A DNA stretch of 64,000 bases from Pyropia yezoensis (taxonomy: Eukaryota > Rhodophyta > Bangiophyceae > Bangiales > Bangiaceae), in NCBI GenBank assembly GCA_009829735.1, contig CM020618.1, forward strand, positions 23,173,346 through 23,237,345, written 5' to 3'. Positions 33,754-44,900 of this stretch are shown here, piece by piece. Under the pieces are notes generated by a model. It saw only the letters and a program-made list of their open reading frames with translations, was not told the origin of the DNA and did not search any database. Position 1 is the first letter of the stretch. Each line of letters starts with the position of its first letter. A program made the position numbers and the translations under genes.

Positions 33754-34281
33754 GTCCGTCTCCCTGTGCGTCGCTTGCGCCCTGGTACTGTGGTCATTCG
33801 TGAGGTGCGGTACTACCAGAAGAACGTGGGGCTGCTCGTGCCTCCGACACCTTTTCGTCGCCTTGTGCGGGAGAGTGGTGCCAAAGTTGGCTTTGGCGGC
33901 GTACGCTTCCGGAAGGATGCCTTCTCTGCGGTTGAGGAGGTGGCCGAGGAACACATCGTCCATCTGTTCGAGGAAGCCATGCTGCGGGCGCGTTATGCGA
34001 AGCGGGTGACAGTGACACCCAAGGACGTCGCGATGGCGCGCCGCATCCGGGGCGGAAAATTGTGGGTCTGGTGGCTTGAGGCTTTGTGTAAACGACTTAA
34101 CTTTGACTTGTTAAGCCTTTTGCGTGTCCCCACTACCCCCATTCTGTCGTTTCTCATCACAATCATGATCCCGACTGGGGCTCTCAAGATGGTGATGCCC
34201 CACACGGGTGCAACCTTCATCGCTACCGGCGTCGTGACGAAGATTGCTAGCTCCAAAAATATGACGAGTGATGTGCGATGA
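33754..34281 (+). pseudogene. divergent histone H3-like (possibly CENH3-type) domain, 5'-truncated
   Basis: The frame from 33778 starts with RPGTVVIREVRYYQKNVGLL, matching the H3 segment RPGTVALREI..YQ, and runs through PFRRLVRE, a helix with EEVAEEHIVHLFEEA, AKRVTVTPKDVAMARRIRGG (to 34056). This covers the H3 alphaN helix to the C-terminus. The loop-1 region is one residue longer than canonical H3, and many core positions differ; longer loop 1 is a feature of centromeric H3 variants. The N-terminal tail is absent and the LTR of D ends at 33752. No ATG begins the frame. After RIRGG it reads KLWVWWLEALCK and runs to 34281 with no H3-like end, so an exon boundary or decay is likely. Confidence 0.75.
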
Positions 34282-35440
34282 TGAGCCCGCCCACCAGCCT
34301 GGCCACCGTCGCCACCGTATTGCGCACTCGTACATGTAGCAGGAGCCCGATGGTGCTCCTGGGCGTCACGAGCACCGCCCTTGCAACGTCTGCCGCGCCC
34401 GCAGATGGCGCACACTCGCTCCGTCGCCACAATATTCCCCATCCTGACGGCCTGACCCGTTCACCTGCACATTCGACATCCGGCCACGGCCTGCAGCAAG
34501 ACAGCTGGCGTAGCGGTGCTGCAGCAGGCGCCGGCCGAGGAGCGGCAGGCGCCGGTCGCTATCTGTCCTAGGCTGCAACTCGACCGTCACCTTTGAGAAG
34601 GTGGCCACCTCCAAGATCAGGACGGTTCTGTGACAGACCGCCTCAACAGCCTCAGCCATGATCATAACCGCGGTGGCCGCCCGGACACACAAAAGTTGCT
34701 GTTGGGTGCGCTTGGGCGTCACGAGTACCGCTTGCACGACAGGGGGGGCGGCAGCCATCCCCTCCGTCGTGATGGCGTCGCGTTGTGATCAGGGGGCTGG
34801 CCGCCGTCTGGGAAGGCTAGTTATGCAGGGGTTGGCGGAGGCGGCGGCGGCGCTGACGGTTGCGGCGGGGGCAGCACCAGCGCGCGCGCCACAGCCAGTT
34901 ACCATTGCGCCATTGGCCGGGCTGCCCTCCCCCGGCCATCATGTCCAACAGGAGAGGGGGTAGGGGCAGCAACGTGGGATGGCCGTACACGCCGACCACC
35001 ACTGTCCTATCCCCGCGACCTTCGCCGCCGTGGTGCTGGTGATGTGGGCATAAACAAGCGCTGTCGTGGGTGCGGGCGGAGAGCACTGGCATCAGCCGCG
35101 CACCGTGCGCACCACCGTCACAGCCACCACCAAAGCCTCGCCCGCCGCCGTGGCTTCCGCCGCTTTGGCTGCCGCCGCCGCCGCCGCCGCGGCTGCCGCC
35201 GTCGCTGCGCCGCGGCTGCCGCCGCCGCCGCCGCAATGGCAACGCGCCCCCGGATACAGGTCTCCGGTGGCAGCGGCAGCTGCCTTGTGGGCTGGGAGGA
35301 GGGAGGATGGCGCTGCCATCGGGGAAGGGAGGAACAAGGGGCGCCGCCCAAGCAGGCGCCATTCCCGAGGGGCGGGGTGGGGGTCGCGAGGGTGGGTGAC
35401 GCAAGCGGCCACCTCGAAGAGGAGGACGGTTCAGCACCAG
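34100..35440. repeat. degenerate GC-rich DNA with a duplicated unit of about 355 bp
   Basis: GGGCGTCACGAGCACCGC near 34360 recurs as GGGCGTCACGAGTACCGC near 34713, with related flanks, giving a period of about 355 bp. From 34820 to 35300 the sequence becomes GCC-rich. Open frames on both strands are repeat-driven; no protein family is recognised. Confidence 0.5.
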
Positions 35441-36564
35441 ACCATCTCAGCTACCACTGCCGCCGCGCTGTGAGCTGGCGCACACTGCGCCATCCCATTG
35501 CGGCTGGCAGCACCATCGACATCATACAACTGGAGCGGCTGGGGCAGGCCCCCGCAAAACAAGCGCCGCACATCCACCGTCTTCGTTGCGAACAGCACCA
35601 CTGGGACATCAATGTGCGCTCTCGCGAGGTTCAGCTCACGCAGCAAGGCCGAACAGACGCCCAATGTGCTCCCTCGAAAGTATTTGGAGCGACTGTTGCT
35701 GTGCTACTTGACGGCTGTCGTGGCTGGATCACTTGTTTTCCGCCATGTTCCTCTCGAGCACGCATTCACAAGCCTTACTTTCTTGACTGAGGTCCTTCTC
35801 TGTGTCCGCCAATTGTTTGAAACAGCACGGCTGGCATCCCAGAAGCACTGTCAGCTCGACTGCGTGCCTGATTCGGCAGTCAGGCAGAATTTGGAGACAG
35901 ATATAACCTTGTAGAAGGGGCCACTGTTCGGATCTGCTCCAATCTCGAGAAGCATCCAGAAGAACTGCCCCCGCGGGTCGGCACATGGTCACCCGAGGTG
36001 CTGTCGTGCTGGCAGCGTCATGCTGTCGCTGCCCTTGTCGTCCCAGCTTCTGTATCTCTCTGGGTCTGACCTTCTCTCCGTTCGACCTGAACGCGGGGTC
36101 GGGACCTGCATGCTGGATCACCTCGTTCCCATCTGCATGACTGGTAAGTCATGCACTTGGGTCCGCACACAGGGCGGGAGCGGCGGGTCGAAATGTGGGT
36201 CGTGTGTCGGTGCTGCTCTATTCGTTGGACAGGTGTGTACTGCGGCTTAACTGATGTCTCACCTGCCAATCCGGTCATATATATTGCTTGCGTCTTTATC
36301 GGTTTCATTTGCATTGTATTGACCTTAATGTTATGGTTGGTGAGGGTGGGGCCCCTCATGCCGCACACGGTGCAGGCGGCTGTCGTGTGAACCGCGCAGA
36401 AGACAATCGTGCGGGCGCTGATTCCACTGGTCTGGGTCTCGACCCTGACGGATGTAGCGCTGACGGGCGTGACTCCCGCCGAGGACGCCTGCCTCGAGGC
36501 GTCGACGGATCTCAAGTTGACGGGGTTGCCACGGATGGGGCTCGACGTGGCGGCGGATCTACTC
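35441..36564. other. no recognisable gene
   Basis: Moderate-GC DNA with short frames only. A minus-strand stretch at 35500-35660 vaguely recalls a retroelement RNase H but lacks the catalytic residues. Confidence 0.4.
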
Positions 36565-37205
36565 CTGTAGCGTTATGGCCTTTCTGGCCCAGGAACCACA
36601 CACACAAGAAACCACAACGGGGCCAGGAAGGAACCGGTAAAGGTCCCAGCGTATTCCACTCGCCCGCCCCCTTTAGAGGCAAGGGTAACAGGACAAAAGC
36701 CCGAGGGAGCAAGAACCCAAAGATCCGTTGACTTTACAAGTTGGCACCGCGGAGACCCCGGAGAACCTTTCAAGAACCTCCCCGTCTGCCCCTCCAGCGG
36801 CCCAGAGCGGGGCCCTCAGAAAGAGCCCCTAGCGGGCCAAGCGCCAGCGAGGCGTCTGGCCTCCACCAGGTCCTCCAGCGCATCCCCTACACCGGGGATA
36901 GACTGGGGCGCCGAGGGTCACCAATCAACCCCCGGTCGCCAAACACAAGCAAAAAACAAGCAAAAATCCCCCCCCACACAGATGCCAATCCCCGAAAAAA
37001 AAAGACAGTGGGAAAAAGGGGAAAGACACGAAGACACGCAGTGAAAACAAATACAAAACAAACGGCCACAATGGCCAGCCAGGCCACCTCCACCGGCCAA
37101 ATCCGCCTCCCCGGGCGGGACCAATCAGGATCCCTGGTGTGTCGCCACGATCCCGAGTCACTGACAGAGGGGGCCCCGGCGAGAGAAGGGCTCCACGTAG
37201 GATAG
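36565..37205 (+). mobile_element. possible 5' fragment of another LTR retroelement
   Basis: A segment from TGTAGCG (36565) to TTTACA (36738) has LTR-like ends. TGGCACCGCGGAGACC starts three bases later (36742), as a primer binding site would. A short frame begins MASQATSTG at 37071 and stops at 37205, recalling the MASS start of the element B gag. No second LTR was found and no pol follows, so this is a tentative truncated copy. Confidence 0.35.
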
Positions 37206-37299
37206 CCCGCCGGGTCCCAATTTACCTCCCCAACGGCCCGCCTGTCCCCAATGGCTCAGAACGCCACAACTCCCACTGGCACCGTGCATGGCAAAGGCA

Positions 37300-37900
37300 T
37301 CGGAAGTGGTGGGGGTGAACTGGCTCCCGTCCGCCGTACGCGCGAAGTCGACGGCGCCCGCGACGCTGAAGTTGCTCATGGCGGCGCCAGTCTCACCGGC
37401 CGATTTGACGATGACAGTGGTCGTGCTCGTGTCCGCGGGGCTTGTCAACCCCGCGGGTACGGCGGCAGCGGTGCTCCTCCTTATGGCGGGGCTGATTGTC
37501 ACGGTGAATTTGCTCTAGGCGGCGGCGCTGGTGACGCTGGAGGGTACGGCGGCGATGTTGCTCCTCCTGGTGTCGGCTATAATATCGCCGGCCGATGGGA
37601 CGGCGTGGGTGGACGTGTTGGTGGCGGCGGCGCTCATCCAGCCGGATTGTATGGAGGCGACGTGGCTTCTGCTGGTAGATGTAACAACCACGCCGGCCGA
37701 TGGAACGGTATTGGTGGACGTGCTGGTGGCGGTGGTGCTCACCAAGTTGTGCACAGAGGCGGCGATGCTCCTGCTGTTGGCGGTATCGATCACGCCGGCC
37801 AATTGGAAGGTGACGATGGACCCGCTCGTCGCGGCGGCGCCTGCTCGCGGTAGACGAGGACTTTCATGCCAGGGTGGTCGTCGCGGTCGGCGGCTGCAGG
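37300..37900. repeat. tandem 105-bp degenerate repeats
   Basis: About five units of 105 bp (35 codons). GCCGGCCGATGG recurs near 37587 and 37693, with related copies near 37410 and 37795. One frame reads as Gly-rich repeats (AGRWDGVGGRVGGGGAH / AGRWNGIGGRAGGGGAH) and the alternative frame as hydrophobic repeats. A protein-coding role is unproven. Confidence 0.6.
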
Positions 37901-37910
37901 AACGGGCGCC

Positions 37911-38126
37911 CTTAGGGTGTAAGCGTGCCTGAGCGACGTTCGATAGCAACGCCAGCCTGGCTGTGACAATGGCTTGCACACGGTCCCGCTGCGGCGGAAG
38001 TCGTAGTGGGGCCACCGGTGTGCGTCGAATCACGCCAAAGACAAGGAGCGTCGGGACTGGCCCGTTGACACCCGCCGTGGTGTTCATACCATGGCAGGCT
38101 AGTGCCAGGACCGACTCTCGGGGCAT
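37911..38126 (-). pseudogene. integrase C-terminal relic of an LTR retroelement
   Basis: A minus-strand frame contains GMNTTAGVNGPVPTLLVFGV followed by a basic helical stretch (LPPQRDRVQAIVTARLALL). This recalls the segment after the integrase core in many fungal and oomycete retroelement polyproteins (N-T-x-G-P-x-G-L-V-P-T-L-L-V-F-G). The rest of pol is not recognisable to either side. Confidence 0.5.
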
Positions 38127-39456
38127 TGCCAACGAATCCACCTGCCAGTCTATCCTGTTGGCCACCCCCCACGCGCACCCGGTCGTCGCCCGCCATGCGG
38201 CCGTTGCCCTCTGCCGCGACGCATTCGTGCCGCCCGCAACGCAGGCGGCGCCCAATCCCGTCCTCAACGTCACGGCAGCTGTGCTGGGCACCCTCCTCGA
38301 GCGACGGCCGGGGGCGGCAGCCTGGGCGGCGGCCCCGGCGCTCACGTCGTTGCGCGCGTCCGCGGTGGGCGTGCCGCCGCCGCCGGCTCTGGTGATTGCC
38401 ATTGCGCGGGTGGCCGCGGGGGTAGGGGTTGGAGTGGAGATGATGGGGGTGGGGCGAGATGGTGGGATCGTGGGAGCGGAGCTCAAACCGTCGACGCGCA
38501 GTGGATGCCAGGTGGGAGTTGCAAGCGTGTGTGGGGGTGGTGTTGGCGCCCTCGGAAACAGTGGGGGAGGCCTGTGGTATAAAACTCGATCCTCTCAGAC
38601 ACGTGTCAATATCCCTCGATGGAAGGGGACAGGTAACACAGAAAGGGGAGGTACGAGAGTGGTATGCCTGTTGCCTGTGGAGTCTGCTCGCAGAGCAAAC
38701 AGATACCCACGGTAGTGCACACGGGGAAGAGGAAAGCAAACGCGCAGTTGTCTTTTTCCTGAGAGCGCGGGCCAAGAGCGCCTCGCTGTCCCTCTTAACG
38801 TGCATCTGGGGGAGCCTCGGCGCTCTGGCGAGGTAGGCCCCCCCCCCATACCCCCGAGTGGCCCCGATCCGAGTCTCATCTCGTCAGGTTGGGGGCCACT
38901 ATCACTACTAATTCTATTCCCACTCACTAATCTCACACTCCAATTCTCTCAAATCAAGTCCCTCACAAATATGCGAAAACCAATCAGAAATCCCTCTCTG
39001 ACGTGTGGGAAGCGTAGTCCACCGGATCCCAGTGCCGGGCACGGGCCACGGCCGCCAACCATCACCACACGGCAAGCGTGTTCTGGCACCTGGTGCCCTC
39101 TGGTCGCCATCCCGGGTCGGCGCCAAGTCGGGGCCAGGGATGCTACAAGGCCGTGCTGGACGTGGCCGACTGGGCAGCCGTCGCGCACCGCCCTGTCGCC
39201 GCTGGGGTAGTGCTGACTGCTGCCGGGGCGGGGTCGGCTCCCGGCGGCGACGGCGACGCCGGCGCCGACGGCGACAGCAGCGGCAGCGGTGACACGGCCG
39301 ACGTTGCAACATGGACGGCACTCATTGCAGTCATCACCGCCTGGCTGGCGCGGCTCCCCCAGGCGGCAGGCGGCCGTGAACAAGCCGTTTCCGGACGGGT
39401 GATGACCATTCCCACAGCCACCGTGAACGCGGGACGCGGCGGCCGTCGGGGCGCTC
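38127..39456. other. no recognisable gene; left flank of element B
   Basis: GC-rich DNA with overlapping frames on both strands. A plus-strand frame (39078 onward) is Ala/Asp/Gly-rich and is cut by insertion of element B. No domain seen. Confidence 0.4.
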
Positions 39457-39461
39457 CTCCG
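39457..39461. repeat. target site duplication CTCCG (left), element B
   Basis: CTCCG directly before the 5' LTR and again at 48839-48843 directly after the 3' LTR. Confidence 0.92.
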
Positions 39462-39930
39462 TGTGGCAGTATTGACCCCCAGGTAGGGGGGCAACACGTG
39501 CCATGCAAGGGGCGGCAGGCCACCAGCCTGATCCGTTCCTCCCCCTGCATTTGGGTCCATATTCCCTAAGTTTGGGATAGCTAGCTTAGTAGTAAATCCA
39601 ACTTGGATTTGAGGGTTTTCTGCATTTATCGTCTTGAATTTTCGTGTGGCCCGGTGGGCAGGTGCTGGGGTGGGAGATTCTGAGTGGCGAGATTCTGAGT
39701 GGACCCTGGGGGGATAAGGGGAGGGACAGCGGGGCTTGGCCCTGCGTCCCCGTCCCGACCAAGAAACTGTTGGACCACACACCATCCTCTTGTTTGTCCG
39801 TGGGGGGTTTGCCCCACAACAGGGACAGAGTGTGTGCGACTTGCACTTCTTCCGGTTCCCCCGACACGGGAGGCAGCCCTAGCACACCGCCCCAACTTGG
39901 GTGCCGTGTGTGCTAGTGGTTTTTGCCACA
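39462..39930 (+). repeat. 5' LTR of element B (469 bp)
   Basis: TGTGGCA ... TGCCACA, with 7-bp inverted ends, near-identical to 48370-48838. An internal direct repeat GAGATTCTGAGTGG occurs twice near 39674-39700. Confidence 0.95.
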
Positions 39931-39932
39931 TT

Positions 39933-39948
39933 TGGTGGAGCAGCAGGG
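39933..39948 (+). other. putative primer binding site, element B
   Basis: TGGTGGAGCAGCAGGG begins two bases after the 5' LTR; the tRNA is not assigned. Confidence 0.6.
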
Positions 39949-40049
39949 GACAGTGGTAAACTTTACCTCCGGGTGCACCCGGGTGTAGGGGGCCCTTGGT
40001 CTCAGAGGAACGGTGATCTTGGACCGTGTCATAAGGATCGTCAGCCAAC

Positions 40050-41996
40050 ATGGCTAGCTCGGACCCCCCGTCGTCCGGGGAGTACACGGGTGACGCACGT
40101 ACTTCAGTGCCTTTGAATACTGGTGAGACACAGGTGGGTTTACCTGGGGTCGCAGAGGGACTAGAGGTCCCTCAAGCCAGCAGGACTGGAAGTACGGGCG
40201 GGCAACAGGCCACCCCGACTCAGTCGGGAGTTCACTCGGGTGACACTTCTGATGTGGGTGGGCCGAAGTCTGGCCACCGTGTGGTATACTCAACGGGAAC
40301 GTCCCAAGGGGTGAGGACTGTCCCCGCGGGTTCCACTCGGGTTGGAGCCAACTTTGGCTTGGAGTCGTCGCCAACTAGGCTTTCGGAGGACGGTGGACCT
40401 CCGTTGGTCGGCGATGGGCTCGCGCCCATGCCCCCGGTTGAGACCCCTGAGGAACGTGGTTACCCCTCAGGTGGACTCCCGGAGGCGGACCGAGACTCAA
40501 CTGGAGTCGTCAATCCACTCCTCGCGGAAACTGTCCGTCGGGAGGCGACCAATGTGTTGCGGCAGACTTTGCCGGACCTGGTGGTCACGATGACGAATAC
40601 TATTCTGAATCAGATTGTGGCGAGTTTGCCAGATGGCCTTAATGTCCAAACCGGATTGGGGCTTTCGAGCCCGCAGGCGCAGGGGGAATCCCCCCTTACG
40701 CCTATCTCTGGTCGCCCCGAACTGGGGGCGACACCTGTGACTCCCAACGAGGGAGCCACACCATACTCGGTGGGGCGTACGCCCTACACGGGGGAGTTCC
40801 CCCCGGAAACGCCGGCGGCTACACCAAGCGCGCCGCGCCGGACTACAGGCACTGAGAGTGAACTTACCCCAGTGCCACAGCGGCTGTTCCCTCAACGTGA
40901 GGTGCCGCCCAAGATCCAGGTAGCCAACCTGGTCTACCAGAGGATCTTTGACTGTGAGACCTACGCCCTCCACAACAAGTCGGTGGCGTATGGTCCTGAC
41001 CAGGCCCGAGCCATGGGCCGTGCCAAGAAGAATGCACTTCATTCTTTTGGGCACAAAGCGGAGTGGGACGGAACTCCCCCCCTCCGTGTCTTTGAGTTCC
41101 TACGTCGTTTCACAAAAGCCTGTGACGACAATGCCATAAGTGAAGTCATGGCTTTTTACATGCTACAGGAGTTTACGAAGGGCGACCTACGGACAGAGCT
41201 TATGTCCGTCATGCCCAGCTCCTCAAGTGGAGGCGCTGGGGAGGTGACGTCCTATTTGGAGCTCGTCAACTGGTTGTTGAGAGCCATGGTTGATGAGGCA
41301 GCGTTGGCTTCTCAAGTCGAGGAGTTTACGCAAGCCCATCAGGAAGAGGCGGAGGACGAGTTGTCCTTTGCGGAGCGAGTCCGTAAGCTCAACAATCTTT
41401 GTGGGTTTCTTCATCCACAAGCTGTGGTGAAGAGTCGGTTTGTGGAGGGACTCCATTGGTCAGTCCGGATGGAGACCCGGGAGCATAACACTGCCCGGGC
41501 GACCCTGGCCGAGTTGGCCAGGTTCGCCTATCGCAGAGGCGAGGCCTACCGCAAGTTGCGGGAGGAACAACGCCAGGAGCGTCAGGCCGAGTTGGCCAAG
41601 GAACGGGAGGAGGCGCGCCAGGCCAGAGAGTTGAGAGAGGCACGCCGAATCCGCAAGGAGAGGGTGGTAGCTGCCGTGGGAACTTCCCAGGGTATCCCTT
41701 CGTCTTCCCCAGTTGGGTAGACCCCTCCCGGAACGGACCATCGGTGTTGGAACTGCAACTCCGATGGTCACTGGGCATATGATTGCCCCAAGTTGAGTAA
41801 ACGCATCCAACAACTTGTTAGGAATGCGAGTAAAAAGTCGGCTACGAACGAAGTACGTTCACGCCGCGAGGGTGGGTCTCGACCGGTCGTTGCGGTCGCC
41901 ACACCCTCGGCGGAGGAGGCGGACACGTCGTCCTCGGACTCGTCGTCTTCCTCCCCGCCCTCAGATTCGGACGCCAAGTCGGCGGGAAACGAATGA
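40050..41996 (+). pseudogene. gag: gag polyprotein, element B, with in-frame TAG before the zinc knuckle
   Basis: ATG at 40050 (AACATGG). The N-terminal 250 residues are Gly/Pro/Thr-rich. The capsid-like region (about residues 280-500) is homologous to element A gag: VFEFLRRFTKACDDNAISEV, then a charged region with many Arg/Glu (ERQAELAKEREEARQ). TAG at 41718-41720 ends the frame at 556 codons, but the same frame continues with a zinc knuckle, CWNCNSDGHWAYDC (nt 41748-41789), and a Ser/Asp-rich tail ending SAGNE at TGA 41994-41996. Readthrough would therefore be needed for full-length Gag with its nucleocapsid motif. The TGA overlaps the pol ATG as ATGA. Confidence 0.9.
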
Positions 41997-44900
41997 CCGT
42001 TGGGGCTGGTCGTCCGAAGCTCACAACGGCAGCCTCGGCCAAGTGGGCCAGGAGGACGAACCAACCGTGCCGGATACTGCGGCGACCTAAGGGAGTTCGC
42101 CCACCTCGGGTAGGACTCCCCAAGAACGTAAACCCACGTCGGGTCATCGCGGTGCTGACGGGTGAGAACTTCCAGGTGGCTGGACGGGTGCAACTTGCCC
42201 CCGGCCGTGCATGCTGTACCCGTATCGTACTTGATACTGGGTCAGGAGCCTCCTTGATACGCAAGTCGCTATTACCAAAGGAGGTGAAGGTCCAACGCTG
42301 GAGGTCCAAAGCTGACCATATCATTGACATCAATGGTGGGGTACTTCCCATCGTTGGTGCCGTGACCCTACCAACTAGGTTGGGGACCCATGAGGTCGAC
42401 GTGACCTATGGCGTAGTTGAGAATATATCGGTACCCCTGCTTCTGGGTACCCCGTATGTTGTTACACAAGTGCCTTTCATTTGTGGCCCTGAGTACTGGG
42501 TCAAGTTGATGAATGGGGAGACTATCCCCATCCTTGGTAAGGGAAAGTCTGTGGCTCCTGTGGCAGTCTCACAGTCGAAGCCTGTTTGTTCGGTGAGGGA
42601 AGGGTTTACTGCTACCCTGCGTTTAGCCCGCAAAGTCACGTTGCCCCCCAACTCGGTGGCGCACGTTGATGTTGTAACTGATTTTACGGGGAACGGGTTG
42701 GTGCACCCTCACCCCCGTCTTGCTCGCAAGCACCAAGTGCATGTTGCCCTTGGCACGATGGACTCCAAGGCCGGAGTCCCGTGGAGGATCCAGGTGATGA
42801 ACCTGAGCCCAACGCCCAAGTACTTCAAGTCGGGAGCCAAGTTCGGCTACATCGACCAACACGAGGGACCGGTAGTAGCGGTCACCCTCAACGCGGGCGC
42901 AAGTAGCGACCCGAAGTCCGGAAAGGAGAAGCATCAAGCCAAGTCGGCCGCCTCTCCTCGACCCCATGTGAACATGGAGGGTGTCCCCCCCAGGTTGAGG
43001 GTTCAAGTTGAACGCCTCTTGGACCAATATCACAAGTTGTGGGATGGTCAATTGGGACTCATGAGAGCCACCCAACACCGGATCGAGTTGAAGCCTGGTG
43101 CACCCCCTATACGCCAACAACCGTTTAGGGGAGGACCTCGTTCAAGGGCCCTCGTTAAGGAGCAAGTTGCTCGCATGGAGGCCCTCGATGTGATCGAGGC
43201 CAGCAACGCCGAGTGGGCGAGTCCGGTGGTTATCGTCCCCAAAGTTGATGGGACCCCCCGGTTTTGTATCGACTACCGTAAGCTCAACGAGAGCACGGTG
43301 AAGGACAGTTATCCCCTACCTAGGATGGATGACTGTCTGGACTCTCTGGGGGAGGCAAACGTGTTCTTTACCCTGGACTGTAACGCGGGGTACTGGCAAA
43401 TTCCCATTGCCCCGGAGGACAGGCATAAAACTACCTTTACCTGTCACTGTGGTACCTACCAGTGCAAGCGTCTACCGTTTGGTCTGTGTAACGCGCCGGC
43501 AACTTTCCAGCGCGCTGTGGACATGATTCTGGCCGGAGTACGGTGGCAGATCTGTCTTGTGTACCTAGACGATATCATTGTGTTCTCCCGAAGTCCGGAG
43601 GAACACATTGGCCATCTTGGCCAGGTGTTCAAGCTACTTGCTGACGCCGGTGTGTCACTGAAGGCGAGTAAGTGCCACCTCTTTACTCAAGATGTGGAGT
43701 ACTTGGGACATGTTGTCCATCCGGGGCGTCTCAGTGTTAACGAGAAGAACTTGAGGGCCATTCGTCAGGCTTAGTACCCCCGGACCCAGACCCAGATGAG
43801 GAGCTTCCTCGGGATGTGTAACGTGTACCGACGTTTCACCAAGGGCTTCGCCAAGGTGGCGAAGCCGTTGAATGAGCTAGTGAGCTCAACGCTACCGAAG
43901 AGCCTGCCTCCCCCAAGTCGGGTGGAGCAGGAATCCTTTGAGACTCTTCGGGACCTTCTGCTGAAGCCCCCCATCTTGGCTTTTCCCAGGTTGGGAGGCC
44001 TCTACATCCTGGATGTGGACGCTAGCTATGACCAACTTGGTTGTGTGTTGCTTCAGCAGCAGCCGGACAAGGAGTACTTGCCGGTGGGATACTTTAGTAA
44101 GGGGCTGAACTCGGCCGAGAAGAACTACGGAGTCACCGAGTTGGAAGGACTCGCAGTGGTGTGGGCGGTGACGTCACTTCGTCACTACCTGGAGGGTGAG
44201 AAGTTCCTCATCCGCTGTGACCACCGCGCGTTTCAGTTCATCTTTAAGACGGACTGTACGAACACTCGTCTCAACCGGTGGAGGGTGCGACTGGCACCCT
44301 TCAACTTTGACATTGAATACCGACCTGGCAGGCAACATGCCCTTGCCGACGGCCTCTCTCGGGTACCTACCGAGGGGCTGGACACTAACCCAGTCGATGA
44401 GGACATCCCCACCGTGGGGGTAGTCACGCGCTTGGGTCAAGCCTTGAACCCCGAGGCGCCAGGGAACAAGAAGTACTTGCCCCTGTCCCTGGACGAGGTG
44501 GTGAAGGCCCAGGCCGAGGATCCCTTCTGCAAGTCGCAGAGGGATATACTGGATACAGTGGTAGAGACGCGTTTCTTTCTGGGAGACGATGGCCTCCTCA
44601 TGAGGAGGGGGGTATTCCAGGGGACCGAACAACTTGTCGTCCCCGCATCCCTCAAGGACAGTATCCTTGAGAGGGAGCACAACGCTCCCACGGGTGGACA
44701 CCTGGGGTCTAGCAAACTGTACCAGACCCTGAGGACCAGGTACTACTGGCCGTCCATGGTGGTGGACATCTATAGTTGGGTGGCTGCCTGCACAAGTTGT
44801 GCACAGAATCGTCTGATGGATCGGCGGCCTACTACGGCTATGCTATTGTTCCCGGCCAAGGAGCCCTTCGCCGCGTTGGCGATGGACATCCTTGGGCCAC

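Noticed and set aside
35431..35664. Minus-strand segment resembling a copia RNase H (LLRELNLARAHIDVPVVLF)
   Set aside because: The catalytic Asp-Asn context expected after the valine stretch is absent and flanking frames show nothing from copia; similarity is too weak.
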